DNA of 64,000 nt, taken from positions 725,894 to 789,893 of the forward strand of contig JAEKDP010000001.1 in NCBI GenBank assembly GCA_016521575.1, written 5' to 3'. Positions 18,380-26,710 of this stretch are shown piece after piece. A program made the translations under genes and the position numbers. Within the stretch, counting starts at the first letter, position 1. Each line of letters opens with the position of its first letter. The DNA comes from Rhodobacteraceae bacterium F11138. Lineage in GTDB: Bacteria; Pseudomonadota; Alphaproteobacteria; Rhodobacterales; Rhodobacteraceae. A model generated the notes under the pieces. It did no database searches. It had not been told where the DNA came from and saw nothing but the letters and a program-made list of their open reading frames with translations.

Positions 18380-19786
18380 ATGAGCATCTGCCAGTATCCG
18401 CCAAGGTTCAAGGGCCTGACGATTTTTGGTCTCTTGGCCCCTCAGCAGGCCCAGGCCCATGCCTCTGAGCAGGGGTTTGTGCTTTTGTTGCCCACGGATG
18501 CCTATATCGCGGCCGGAACGGCCTGTGTGGCGCTGACCGTGCTGTTGCTTGCGCTGTTGCCGGGGTCTGTGACCGCTGCCCTGTTCCGGCCCGTGGCCTT
18601 TGGCCTGAGAATCCGCGCGGCGGGGGTCGCCCCGATTGTCAGCTGCTTGTCCTGTCTGCTGCTGGCAACATTGGTCTGGGCCGGGCTGTACGGGCCGCGC
18701 GATCCGTTGACCAATCCCTTGCCGCTGGCTGTCTGGACGGTCTGGTGGGTTGCCCTGGTGACGGTGCAGGGGGTGTTGGGCGATGTGTGGCGCTGGCTGA
18801 ACCCATGGACCGGACCCGTGGCGGTGACCCGGCGTCTGCTGCGCTTGCCGGTGCTCTTTCGTCTGCCTGCGTGGTTGGGGCAGGGCGGGTCTGTGGCGAC
18901 GTTCCTGGGCTTTGCCATGTTCATGCTGGCGGACCCGGCTCCGGCCGATCCGGCCCGGCTGGCCACGGTCGTGGCGGGATACTGGCTGTTCACCTATATC
19001 GCCCTGCTGATGTTTGGCCCGCGCTGGTATTGGCGCGGCGAGGGAATCGCCCTGCTGATGCGCAATTACGCGTCGCTGGGTCTGTTTGGCGCAACCGGCG
19101 GCAAACCGGGCTTTGGGCTGACCGGCTGGCAGGCGGTGGCGCATCGGGTCCCGCGCGCGGGGGCTGCGGTGTTCATGGTGGTGATGCTGGGCACCGGCAG
19201 CTTTGACGGGCTGAACGAAACCTTCTGGTGGCTGGATCTGATGGGCATCAACCCGCTTGAATTCCCCGGACGTTCGGCGGTGGTGAAACAGAATGCGGTC
19301 GGGCTGCTTGTCGCCAATGCGGCCCTGGTGTCGATCTTTGGGCTGACGGTTTGGTTGGGGCTGCGCCTGGCTGGTGGCGATCTGGACCCGGTCCGGGCCT
19401 TTTGCCTGTTTGCGCCGACGATCCTGCCAATCGCCTTGGGTTATCATGTTGCCCACTACCTGACCAGTTTTCTGGTCGATGGTCAGTATGTTCTGGCCGT
19501 GATGAACGACCCGCTGGCGCGCGGGGAGGATCTGCTGGGGTTGGGAACCTTCTATGTCACCACCGGGTTTTTCAACGCGCAGGACAGCGTCCGGATCATT
19601 TGGCTGAGCCAGGCCGGAGCGGTGGTCGCAGGCCATGTGATCGCGGTGGCCATGGCGCATGCCATTGCGGTGCGGTTGTTGGGCGACAACAGGCGCGCGG
19701 CGCTCAGTCAGGCGCCTTTGGCCGTTTTCATGGTGCTTTATACGCTGTTCGGCCTGTGGCTGCTGGCGTCGCCCCGGGGTGTGTGA
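18380..19786 (+). CDS. Polytopic membrane protein of unknown function
   Basis: A 468-residue protein with about ten hydrophobic segments. Features include TDAYIAAGTACVALTVLLLALL, a charged Trp-rich loop LGDVWRWLNPWTGP, and conserved His in GYHVAHYLTSFLVDGQYV and GHVIAVAMAHAIAV. From memory the VWRxLNP pattern recalls membrane proteins annotated as fenitrothion hydrolase, but that name says little about its real job. It is divergent from the PCu(A)C-like gene with 30 bases between starts, so the two are probably co-regulated; histidine-rich membrane proteins of this kind may bind metal. I do not assign a function. Confidence 0.6.
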   Translation: MSICQYPPRFKGLTIFGLLAPQQAQAHASEQGFVLLLPTDAYIAAGTACVALTVLLLALLPGSVTAALFRPVAFGLRIRAAGVAPIVSCLSCLLLATLVWAGLYGPRDPLTNPLPLAVWTVWWVALVTVQGVLGDVWRWLNPWTGPVAVTRRLLRLPVLFRLPAWLGQGGSVATFLGFAMFMLADPAPADPARLATVVAGYWLFTYIALLMFGPRWYWRGEGIALLMRNYASLGLFGATGGKPGFGLTGWQAVAHRVPRAGAAVFMVVMLGTGSFDGLNETFWWLDLMGINPLEFPGRSAVVKQNAVGLLVANAALVSIFGLTVWLGLRLAGGDLDPVRAFCLFAPTILPIALGYHVAHYLTSFLVDGQYVLAVMNDPLARGEDLLGLGTFYVTTGFFNAQDSVRIIWLSQAGAVVAGHVIAVAMAHAIAVRLLGDNRRAALSQAPLAVFMVLYTLFGLWLLASPRGV

Positions 19787-19896
19787 ACCCCGATCGCCCC
19801 GAAAATACCGCAAAAGGTGGCGAGGGCTTCGCACACTCTGGCAAAATTCGACGTACCAAGGCATATGGGGGCGACGCAAATGCAAGGGACGCTCTC

Positions 19897-21189
19897 ATGA
19901 CCACGGGTATAGTGAAACAGTCGGGGACCACACGTCGCGGTGCGATCAAGACCTTGGCCGCCGGGGCCGCCGTCGGCAGCCTGCCGCTCTGGGCGCGCTA
20001 CACACAGGCGCAGACCTCTGAACCGATCCGCATCGGGTTTCAGGTGCACCGGACCGGCATCGGCGCGGCGTATGGCCGGTGGTACGACCGGACCACCACC
20101 GCCGCCGTGCAGCGCATCAACGACGCGGGCGGCATCAACGGGCGCATGGTCGAGGTCATCGCCGAAGACGATGGCACCGACCCCAAGCGCGGGGCCGAGG
20201 TGGTCGAGAAATTCGCCAGCCAGCACAATTGCGACATCGGTTTCGGTACGCTGTTCTCTCATGTCGTCATCGGTTCGGCCCCGCGCGCCGGTGAATTGAA
20301 GCTGCCCTATTTCGTGGTGTCCGAGGGCCATCACGTCGCTTCCGGGATGCTCAACCGCTACACGCTGCAGCCCGGCATCACCGATGTCAAAAGCCAGGTG
20401 CAGGCGATGGCGCCCTTCATCGCAGGCAATCTCGGCAAGAAGGTCACCATGATCTATCCCGATTACGGATTCGGCTATGACCACCGCGACAACCTGAAAC
20501 CCGCGATCGAGGCCCAGGGCGGCGAGGTGGTCGGGATGATCGCGATCCCGCCGTCCGAGACCAGCTTTACCAAGTATTTCCCCAAGATCCCGCGTGAGAC
20601 CGAAGTCGTCTATCACGTCATGGTCGGTCCTGCCGTGCTGACGTTCGTCAAGGAACTGGGCGAATTTTTTGGGCCCAGCCGCCCCGAGATCTTCGGCTTC
20701 ATCGACAGCCTGGAAGCGGTCGACATGGCCAGCCCGGGGCTGGAATTTCTTGAAGGCACCTATTTCTGGGAAGGTATGCCGCGCTATGCGCAGCCGGATC
20801 AGACCGGGCACGACAAGCTGTATCGCGCCGCCGTCGGGGTCGATGACAACGGCGCTTCGGTCAGTGACCCCAAGGATGTTTCCACCTACGCCCATATGTT
20901 CGGCTGTTGGGAAACCCTGTATGTGATCAAGGCCGGAATGGAGACCGCAGGCTATCAAGGCCCCGCCGACCGCGCCAAGTTGATCGAGGCCGTCGAGGCG
21001 ATGCGGCACATGCCGCTGTCCGATGAACACCCGCAGGGTGCCAAGCTGTTCAACGGCAAGACGCATCAGGTTTTCGGCCCGCAATACATCAGCAAGGTCA
21101 CCGACGGCAAACTGCTGGTGGTTCATACCACCTCGATCGAGGACACGATGTATCCCGACGAAGTCGATTACACGAGCCAGGCGTTTTGA
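19897..21189 (+). CDS. ABC transporter substrate-binding protein, branched-chain amino acid/urea/amide type
   Basis: A 430-residue type I periplasmic binding protein (Peripla_BP_6). It has a twin-arginine signal (TRRGAIKTLAAGAAVGSLPLW, Arg 13-14). Family patterns are INDAGGINGRMVEVIAEDDG and FGTLFSHVVIGSAPRAGELKLPY. It opens a complete transporter operon with the two permeases and two ATPases that follow. The ligand cannot be told: the family includes binders of leucine, urea, short amides and aromatic compounds. AAGGGA precedes the ATG. Confidence 0.88.
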   Translation: MTTGIVKQSGTTRRGAIKTLAAGAAVGSLPLWARYTQAQTSEPIRIGFQVHRTGIGAAYGRWYDRTTTAAVQRINDAGGINGRMVEVIAEDDGTDPKRGAEVVEKFASQHNCDIGFGTLFSHVVIGSAPRAGELKLPYFVVSEGHHVASGMLNRYTLQPGITDVKSQVQAMAPFIAGNLGKKVTMIYPDYGFGYDHRDNLKPAIEAQGGEVVGMIAIPPSETSFTKYFPKIPRETEVVYHVMVGPAVLTFVKELGEFFGPSRPEIFGFIDSLEAVDMASPGLEFLEGTYFWEGMPRYAQPDQTGHDKLYRAAVGVDDNGASVSDPKDVSTYAHMFGCWETLYVIKAGMETAGYQGPADRAKLIEAVEAMRHMPLSDEHPQGAKLFNGKTHQVFGPQYISKVTDGKLLVVHTTSIEDTMYPDEVDYTSQAF

Positions 21190-21227
21190 CCGTGGATCAG
21201 CGGGGGCGGGCGAGAGCGGCCTGAGGC

Positions 21228-22154
21228 ATGGAAATCGGCCCCTATCTGATGCTCGCCTCGCTTGAGGGCGCGGTAACCGCCGCAGTCCTGGCGTTGACGG
21301 CGGTTGGCCTGTCGCTGGTCTTTGGCGTCATGCGTGTGGTGAATGTGGCGCATGGCGAATTCTTCATGCTGGGCGCGGTTCTGGCCTGGTGGGTCACCAG
21401 CCTGATCGGCGGGCATCCGGCACTGGGTTTTGCGGTCGCGTTGCTGTCGGTGCCGGTGCTGGTCGGGCTGCTGGCGGCGGCGGCGGACATGACGGTGTTG
21501 AAACGGGTGTCCCATGACCCCGAGCGCACCATCGTCGCCACCATCGGCATCCTTTATATCCTGCAACAGGTCACGCTGATGACCTACGGTCCCGACGCGC
21601 GCCCGGTCGTGCCGCCGTTCAATGCGCGCCTTGCGCTGCCCTGGGTCGAATTCGTCGGGGGGCGGCCGCAGCTATATTGGCCCTGGGGGCTGAGCACGAC
21701 CAGCTACAAGCTGGCGGTGATCGGTGCGGCGACACTTGTGCTGATCGGGGTCTGGCTGGGCATGACCCGGACCAGGGCCGGATTGCTGATGCGCGCAACC
21801 CAGATGGATCGCGACATGGCGCTGGCGTTCGGTATCCCGGTCGAGCGGGTCTATGCGTTGGTGTTCGGATTGGGCGCGGGGCTGGCCGCGATGGCGGCGG
21901 TTCTGATCGTCCCGATCCAGCAGGCCCATTATCTGATGGGCGGCGATCCGCTGCTGTTGTCCTTTATCGTGGTCATCATCGGCGGGTTGGGCAGCCTGCC
22001 GGGGACCGTTGTGGCAGCCATCCTGATCGGTCTGTCGGATGGCATCATCTCGGTGTTCTTTTCGCCGACGCTGGCCAAGATCCTGGCCACGCTTCTGGTG
22101 GCGCTGGTGCTTGTGTTTCGCCCGCAGGGCCTGTTCGGAGAGCGCCGGACATGA
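21228..22154 (+). CDS. Branched-chain-type ABC transporter permease (LivH-like)
   Basis: A 308-residue inner-membrane permease with about eight membrane helices. SLEGAVTAAVLALTAVGLSLVFGVMRVVNVAHGEF is the typical LivH start (split here over residues 9-43), and IIGGLGSLPGTVVAAILIGLSDG near the C-terminus is the EAA-like ATPase contact loop. It follows the binding protein by 38 bases and overlaps the next permease gene by ATGA. Together with the LivM-like protein it forms the membrane channel. Confidence 0.92.
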   Translation: MEIGPYLMLASLEGAVTAAVLALTAVGLSLVFGVMRVVNVAHGEFFMLGAVLAWWVTSLIGGHPALGFAVALLSVPVLVGLLAAAADMTVLKRVSHDPERTIVATIGILYILQQVTLMTYGPDARPVVPPFNARLALPWVEFVGGRPQLYWPWGLSTTSYKLAVIGAATLVLIGVWLGMTRTRAGLLMRATQMDRDMALAFGIPVERVYALVFGLGAGLAAMAAVLIVPIQQAHYLMGGDPLLLSFIVVIIGGLGSLPGTVVAAILIGLSDGIISVFFSPTLAKILATLLVALVLVFRPQGLFGERRT

Positions 22155-23095
22155 GCGAAGGTCTCAAATCCGCGCTGGTGCATGGCGGGCTGCTGGTCGT
22201 GCTGTTCGGATTGCAATTCGTGCTGCCGGCCTATCATCACGGAAATCTTGCGCGGATCATGGTGCTGGCCAGCTATGCCATCGGGTTCAATGTGCTGTTC
22301 GGGTATACGGGGTTGCTCAGTCTCGGGCATGCGTTGTTCTTTGCCGCCGGTATGTACGGCATGGGGCTGAGCGTAGAGCATCTGGGGGCAGCCCCCGCGC
22401 CGGCTTTGCTGGCGGGGGTCGTGGCCGGGTTGCTGGTGTCCGGCGTGATCGGGGTGCTGGCGCTGCGGACAAGCGGTGTTGCCTTCATGATCGTCACGCT
22501 GATGTTCGCGCAGGCCGGATATCTGACGGTGCTCTACGCCGGAGCCTACACCCGGGGCGACGAGGGTTTCGTGGTCCAGCAGGCGCAACGTGTCATGATG
22601 GGTGTCGATCTGTCCGACCCGTCCCACCGCTATTTTGCGGGTTTTACCCTGTTCGCGATTTGCCTGATCGCGACCCTTTGGCTGGTCCGGTCGCCGTTTG
22701 GCAAGGTGCTGATCGCCATTCGCGAAAACGAGGACCGCGCCACGATGCTGGGGTATGACGTATTCGCACGCAAGCTGGCGGCGGTGATGATTTCAGGCAC
22801 GATCTCGGCCATGGCGGGCGCGGTCTATGGCCTGTTGTTCGGCTATGTCGGGGCCAGTTTCGCATCGGTGCAATATTCGATCTTTCCGCTGTTGTGGGTG
22901 CTGTTGGGCGGAGCGGGGACCATCGTGGGCCCGTTCATCGGCACGTTGTTCATGTTCTACCTGATCGATCTGTCCAGCCAGGTGACCACGGCCTATATGC
23001 TGATCGCGGGCATCGTGCTGGTGGCGTTGACCCTGTTTGCGCCGCAGGGTCTGGCGGGCATGTTGCGCAAACGGATCTGGCGGGGGCTGCCGTGA
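22151..23095 (+). CDS. Branched-chain-type ABC transporter permease (LivM-like)
   Basis: A 314-residue permease. It shows the LivM motifs YAIGFNVLFGYTGLLSLGHALFF (residues about 43-65), IRENEDRATMLGYDVF and VLLGGAGTIVGPFIGT. The ATG at 22151 overlaps the LivH stop (ATGA). Its stop in turn overlaps the ATPase start (TGATG). The partner permease and both ATPases are present, so the transporter should be functional. Confidence 0.92.
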   Translation: MSEGLKSALVHGGLLVVLFGLQFVLPAYHHGNLARIMVLASYAIGFNVLFGYTGLLSLGHALFFAAGMYGMGLSVEHLGAAPAPALLAGVVAGLLVSGVIGVLALRTSGVAFMIVTLMFAQAGYLTVLYAGAYTRGDEGFVVQQAQRVMMGVDLSDPSHRYFAGFTLFAICLIATLWLVRSPFGKVLIAIRENEDRATMLGYDVFARKLAAVMISGTISAMAGAVYGLLFGYVGASFASVQYSIFPLLWVLLGGAGTIVGPFIGTLFMFYLIDLSSQVTTAYMLIAGIVLVALTLFAPQGLAGMLRKRIWRGLP

Positions 23096-23799
23096 TGCTG
23101 TTGTCCACGCGCGGTCTGAGCAAGCAGTTCGCCGGGCTGCACGCGGTCGAAAACGTGGACTTCGATTTGCCGGAAGGGCAGGTTCATGCCTTGATCGGCC
23201 CCAATGGCGCGGGCAAGACCACGTTTGTCGGCCTGCTGTGCGGGCGCATCGCGCCGACCTCGGGCAGCGTGTGGTTCGACGGGCGGGACATTTCACATCT
23301 GCCCGCACACAAGCGTATCAATCTGGGCATCGCCTATACGTTTCAGATCACCTCGGTCTTTGCCAATCTGTCCGTTGCCGAAAACGTCGAGCTGGCCGCA
23401 CGTCGCGGGATGCGGGGCCGGGCGGTGCAGCGGGCATCGCAGCAGGCGCTGGCGCAGGTCGGGCTGGCTGACCGGCAGGAACAGAACGCGGGCTATCTGA
23501 GCTATGGTCACCAGCGTTTGCTGGAAATCGCCATGGGTCTGGCGCAACAGCCCCGGCTGCTGATCCTGGACGAACCCACACAGGGTTTGGCCGACCGCGA
23601 GGTCGAGGGATTTATCGAACTGGTACGCGGTTTGGCCGGGGCCATGACGATCCTGTTGATCGAACACAACATGCCCGTGGTGATGCGGGCCGCCGAACAG
23701 ATCACTGTGCTGAATTCCGGCCGGATCCTGGCCCAGGGCAGCCCGGGCGATATCCGTGCGGACCGGGCCGTGCAGTCTGCGTATCTGGGGACGGGGTGA
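23095..23799 (+). CDS. ABC transporter ATPase (LivG-like)
   Basis: A 234-residue ATPase with Walker A GPNGAGKT, the Q-loop FQITSVFANLSV, signature LSYGHQRLLEIAMGL (SYG in place of LSGGQ, as in the Urt/Liv G subunits), Walker B LLILDEPTQGL and the switch His in LLIEHNM. GTG at 23092 is also in frame; the ATG at 23095 is preferred. It overlaps both neighbouring genes by a base or more. Confidence 0.92.
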   Translation: MLLSTRGLSKQFAGLHAVENVDFDLPEGQVHALIGPNGAGKTTFVGLLCGRIAPTSGSVWFDGRDISHLPAHKRINLGIAYTFQITSVFANLSVAENVELAARRGMRGRAVQRASQQALAQVGLADRQEQNAGYLSYGHQRLLEIAMGLAQQPRLLILDEPTQGLADREVEGFIELVRGLAGAMTILLIEHNMPVVMRAAEQITVLNSGRILAQGSPGDIRADRAVQSAYLGTG

Positions 23800-24494
23800 T
23801 GCTGGAAGTAAACGGTCTGAACGTTGCATATGGCCGCGCCCGGGTCTTGCGCGACCTGTCGCTGACCGTGCGGGCGGGCGAGATTCTGTGTCTCCTTGGG
23901 CGTAACGGGGCAGGCAAGACCACGACGATGAAGGCGATCATGGGCCTGTTGCCGCTGATGTCGGGGCGTGTCGTGCTGGACGGGCAGGTGGTCAGCGACC
24001 TGCCGCCCCATCAGGTTCCGCGCACCGGGATCGGGTACATTCCGCAGGGGCGCGGATTGTTTGCGGATCTGACGGTGGCGCAGAATCTGCAAATCGGGCT
24101 GATGGTGCGCAAATCCGGCACGCAGGTTCTGGACGACGTGCTGGATCTGTTTCCGCGCCTGCGCGAACGGTTGCATCAGCGTGCGCAAACCCTGTCTGGC
24201 GGTGAACAGCAGATGCTGGCCACGGCGCGGGCGCTGTGTCTTGAACCCCGGGTGTTGTTGCTGGATGAGCCGACCGAGGGATTGCAGCCCTCGATGATCG
24301 AAGCGATCCGTGAGGTGATCGTGATGATGCGCGCGCGCGGTGTGGCGGTTCTGCTGGTCGAGCAACGCGTCGATGCGGTGCTGTCGGTGGCCGACCGGGT
24401 CGCGTTCATCGAGAACGGGCGCAATCTGGAAACGCTCGACGCGGCGCGGCTGCGCGCCGATCCTGCCATTCTGGAACGACATCTGGGGGTCTGA
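23799..24494 (+). CDS. ABC transporter ATPase (LivF-like)
   Basis: A 231-residue ATPase, the last gene of the transporter operon. Walker A GRNGAGKTT, IGYIPQGRGLFADLTVAQNL (a LivF hallmark), signature LSGGEQQMLATARAL, Walker B LLLDEPTEGLQPSM and LLVEQRVD are all present. It starts at TGATG overlapping the LivG stop. It converges on the octahaem cytochrome gene 17 bases away. Confidence 0.92.
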   Translation: MLEVNGLNVAYGRARVLRDLSLTVRAGEILCLLGRNGAGKTTTMKAIMGLLPLMSGRVVLDGQVVSDLPPHQVPRTGIGYIPQGRGLFADLTVAQNLQIGLMVRKSGTQVLDDVLDLFPRLRERLHQRAQTLSGGEQQMLATARALCLEPRVLLLDEPTEGLQPSMIEAIREVIVMMRARGVAVLLVEQRVDAVLSVADRVAFIENGRNLETLDAARLRADPAILERHLGV

Positions 24495-24511
24495 TCCCGC
24501 CCCTTGGGGGA

Positions 24512-26488
24512 TCAGGGCTGCAGGTCGGCGCGCAACAGCGGCAGCGATATGTCGTCGGGGTTGACCGCAATCGCGCGATCCAGCGTGTCCAATGCAGCCT
24601 GACGGTTCCCCAATGCGCTGTGGATTCGCGCGATCATGGTCCAGGCCGGCACCAGTTGCGGATCCATTTCGACCGCTTCGCCAAAGGCTGACAGCGCGGC
24701 GGGCATGTTCCGTGTCGTCAATCCGATGCCGCCCATCACCAGCTGGGTTTCCGGAAAGTCGGCCTTGTTGTACAGGGATTGCTGCCATTCGGTCATGGCG
24801 CGTCCCAGTGCCTTGGTGGCGTCGTCGGGCATATGCGCGATCCGCAGACCCAGGAATTCGCGCGCCGCCGCAATGCGCACGTTGCGCATCGGGTCCCGCA
24901 ACAGCGGTAACAGATTCGCTGCGGCTTCGGTCGGCACGGGCCGTTGCAGCGGCACGGCCGAGGCGCGCACCAAAGGATCCGGATCGGCGAGAAGCGGCGT
25001 GCTGCGCAGGGCAATCGCCGGTGTGGCGACCGGGATCAGCAGGTCCAGCGCACTGGCGCGGACAATCGCGGGCAGCCCGTCGTGTTCTGCGATCTCCAGC
25101 AAACCTTCGGCCTGGGCGGCCGGATTGTTGCGGGCCGGTGCGAAGACCTGCGAGAAATGCGGGCCACGATGGCGGCTGTCGGGATACCAGTTTGCCACGG
25201 TTTCGGCGGCCCAGGCTGCGGTGCGATCGTCGTGACAATCGGTGCAGGCATTGGGCGCGCCGGTTTCCAGGCTCAGATCCGGGCGCGGCACGCGGAAGGA
25301 ATGGTCGGCGCGTTGGTCGATGCCCATATAGGTGCGCTCGACCATGTGACAGTTCTTGCATTGCGCGCCGGGACTGTCTGGCGGGTGAAAATGGTGGGCC
25401 GTGTCGTCGAACTCGGCCAGGGGCAGCGTCGGAAAACGGGTGTTTCCGGCGCTGGAATGGCACTGGGTGCAGACCGCGTTGCCGGATGCCACCCGTTCGC
25501 CCGAGTGTGGATTGTGGCAATCGGTACAGGCCACGCCCTTGGAATACATCTTGGATTGCAGGAACGAGCCATAGACATAGACTTCGTCCTGAATCTGACC
25601 ATCGGCGTGATACAATCCCGCGCGCAAAGGCGACAGGCGATAGGCGTCCTGAAATGGCGTACCGGGCACCGGATTGCCGTCCAGAAATGCTTCGCGTCGC
25701 GCGTGGCATGCGGCGCATTGCTGAATCTGCGCCTCGGCTCCGGCCTTGAAATCCATCGTCAGGCCAGTTCCGCTTAACCCGGCCCAGCGTTCCGGGTCGT
25801 AATCGCCATTTGCCAGCGCCCAGTCGCGATGCGCCTGACCGGGGCCATGGCAGGCTTCGCAGCCGACCCCGATTTCCGCCTGCGTGCTGTCATAGCTGTC
25901 CGTGGCCGCATCATAGGATTTGTCATAGCCGGTGGCGTGACATTCCGCGCAACGGGCATTCCATGTCTTGTAGGGTCCGGTCCAATGCAGCCCGTCGCCG
26001 GCAGCAAGGTCCTGATCCGGATAAAGATGATACCAGCGCCGTTTCTCTGTATCCCAGACCAGATCCGACGATTGCAAACGCCCCGGTTCGGTTTCCAGCA
26101 GGTATTGCTGTAACGGCGCGATCCCTGCGACACCGGCCACCGGATAGCTCTGGGTCACACCATCCGGGCCGTCGGTGTCGATCATGTACTGGTCGTTTTC
26201 ACGGCGAAACCGCGACAGAAGGCGGTTGTGATCGAAACGCGCGTCATCGAAGTCGCCCAACACAGTGTCCGGACCCGGCAAAGTCCATGCCAGCGCATGG
26301 TGCGAGTCTTTCCAGTCCTCTGCCTGATCCCGGTGGCATTCGGTGCAGCTTGCCGATCCGATATATTCGGGGAGGGGCATCGTCTGGGCTTTGGCACTGG
26401 CGACGCCCAGCGACAGCGCCACCAGCAGGATCGCCAATGCCAGGGCATATCGGGACGGCGCGGGGCGACAATTGGCGAATTGAAACAC
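24512..26488 (-). CDS. Octahaem cytochrome c with HEAT/TPR-like C-terminus
   Basis: A 658-residue protein with a Sec signal (ALALAILLVALSLGVASAKAQ) and eight CxxCH haem c sites: CTECH (residues 48-52), CAECH, CEACH, CAACH, CTDCH, CTQCH, CKNCH and CTDCH. The last 220 residues lack haem sites and read as HEAT-like repeats (DPLVRASAVPLQ, DPMRNVRIAAAREF) followed by a TPR-like unit (LSAFGEAVEMDPQLVPAWTMIARIH and a second copy). It should sit in the periplasm or on the membrane. It resembles multihaem cytochrome c554-like proteins with tetratricopeptide tails, which have no fixed role. Divergent from the arylsulfatase gene. Redox partner and substrate are unknown. Confidence 0.88.
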   Translation of the reverse strand: MFQFANCRPAPSRYALALAILLVALSLGVASAKAQTMPLPEYIGSASCTECHRDQAEDWKDSHHALAWTLPGPDTVLGDFDDARFDHNRLLSRFRRENDQYMIDTDGPDGVTQSYPVAGVAGIAPLQQYLLETEPGRLQSSDLVWDTEKRRWYHLYPDQDLAAGDGLHWTGPYKTWNARCAECHATGYDKSYDAATDSYDSTQAEIGVGCEACHGPGQAHRDWALANGDYDPERWAGLSGTGLTMDFKAGAEAQIQQCAACHARREAFLDGNPVPGTPFQDAYRLSPLRAGLYHADGQIQDEVYVYGSFLQSKMYSKGVACTDCHNPHSGERVASGNAVCTQCHSSAGNTRFPTLPLAEFDDTAHHFHPPDSPGAQCKNCHMVERTYMGIDQRADHSFRVPRPDLSLETGAPNACTDCHDDRTAAWAAETVANWYPDSRHRGPHFSQVFAPARNNPAAQAEGLLEIAEHDGLPAIVRASALDLLIPVATPAIALRSTPLLADPDPLVRASAVPLQRPVPTEAAANLLPLLRDPMRNVRIAAAREFLGLRIAHMPDDATKALGRAMTEWQQSLYNKADFPETQLVMGGIGLTTRNMPAALSAFGEAVEMDPQLVPAWTMIARIHSALGNRQAALDTLDRAIAVNPDDISLPLLRADLQP

Positions 26489-26710
26489 TGGCTGAACTGG
26501 CTCCCTAGAGTGATGCGGACAGTCGCACAGGCCCTACTTTCTGTCCAGCCGGGCATTTCGATGCACGATGTAGCGGAGATGCGATTCTCTTGGGAATTTG
26601 ACGGGGGCGGTGCTCGAAATGGTTGAATATCCGGAGCAATCCGTCATCCTGTAGCTGACCGGGTCATATCCGGCTAAACACCTCAACATGGTTTTTTTGA
26701 TGGGAGTACA

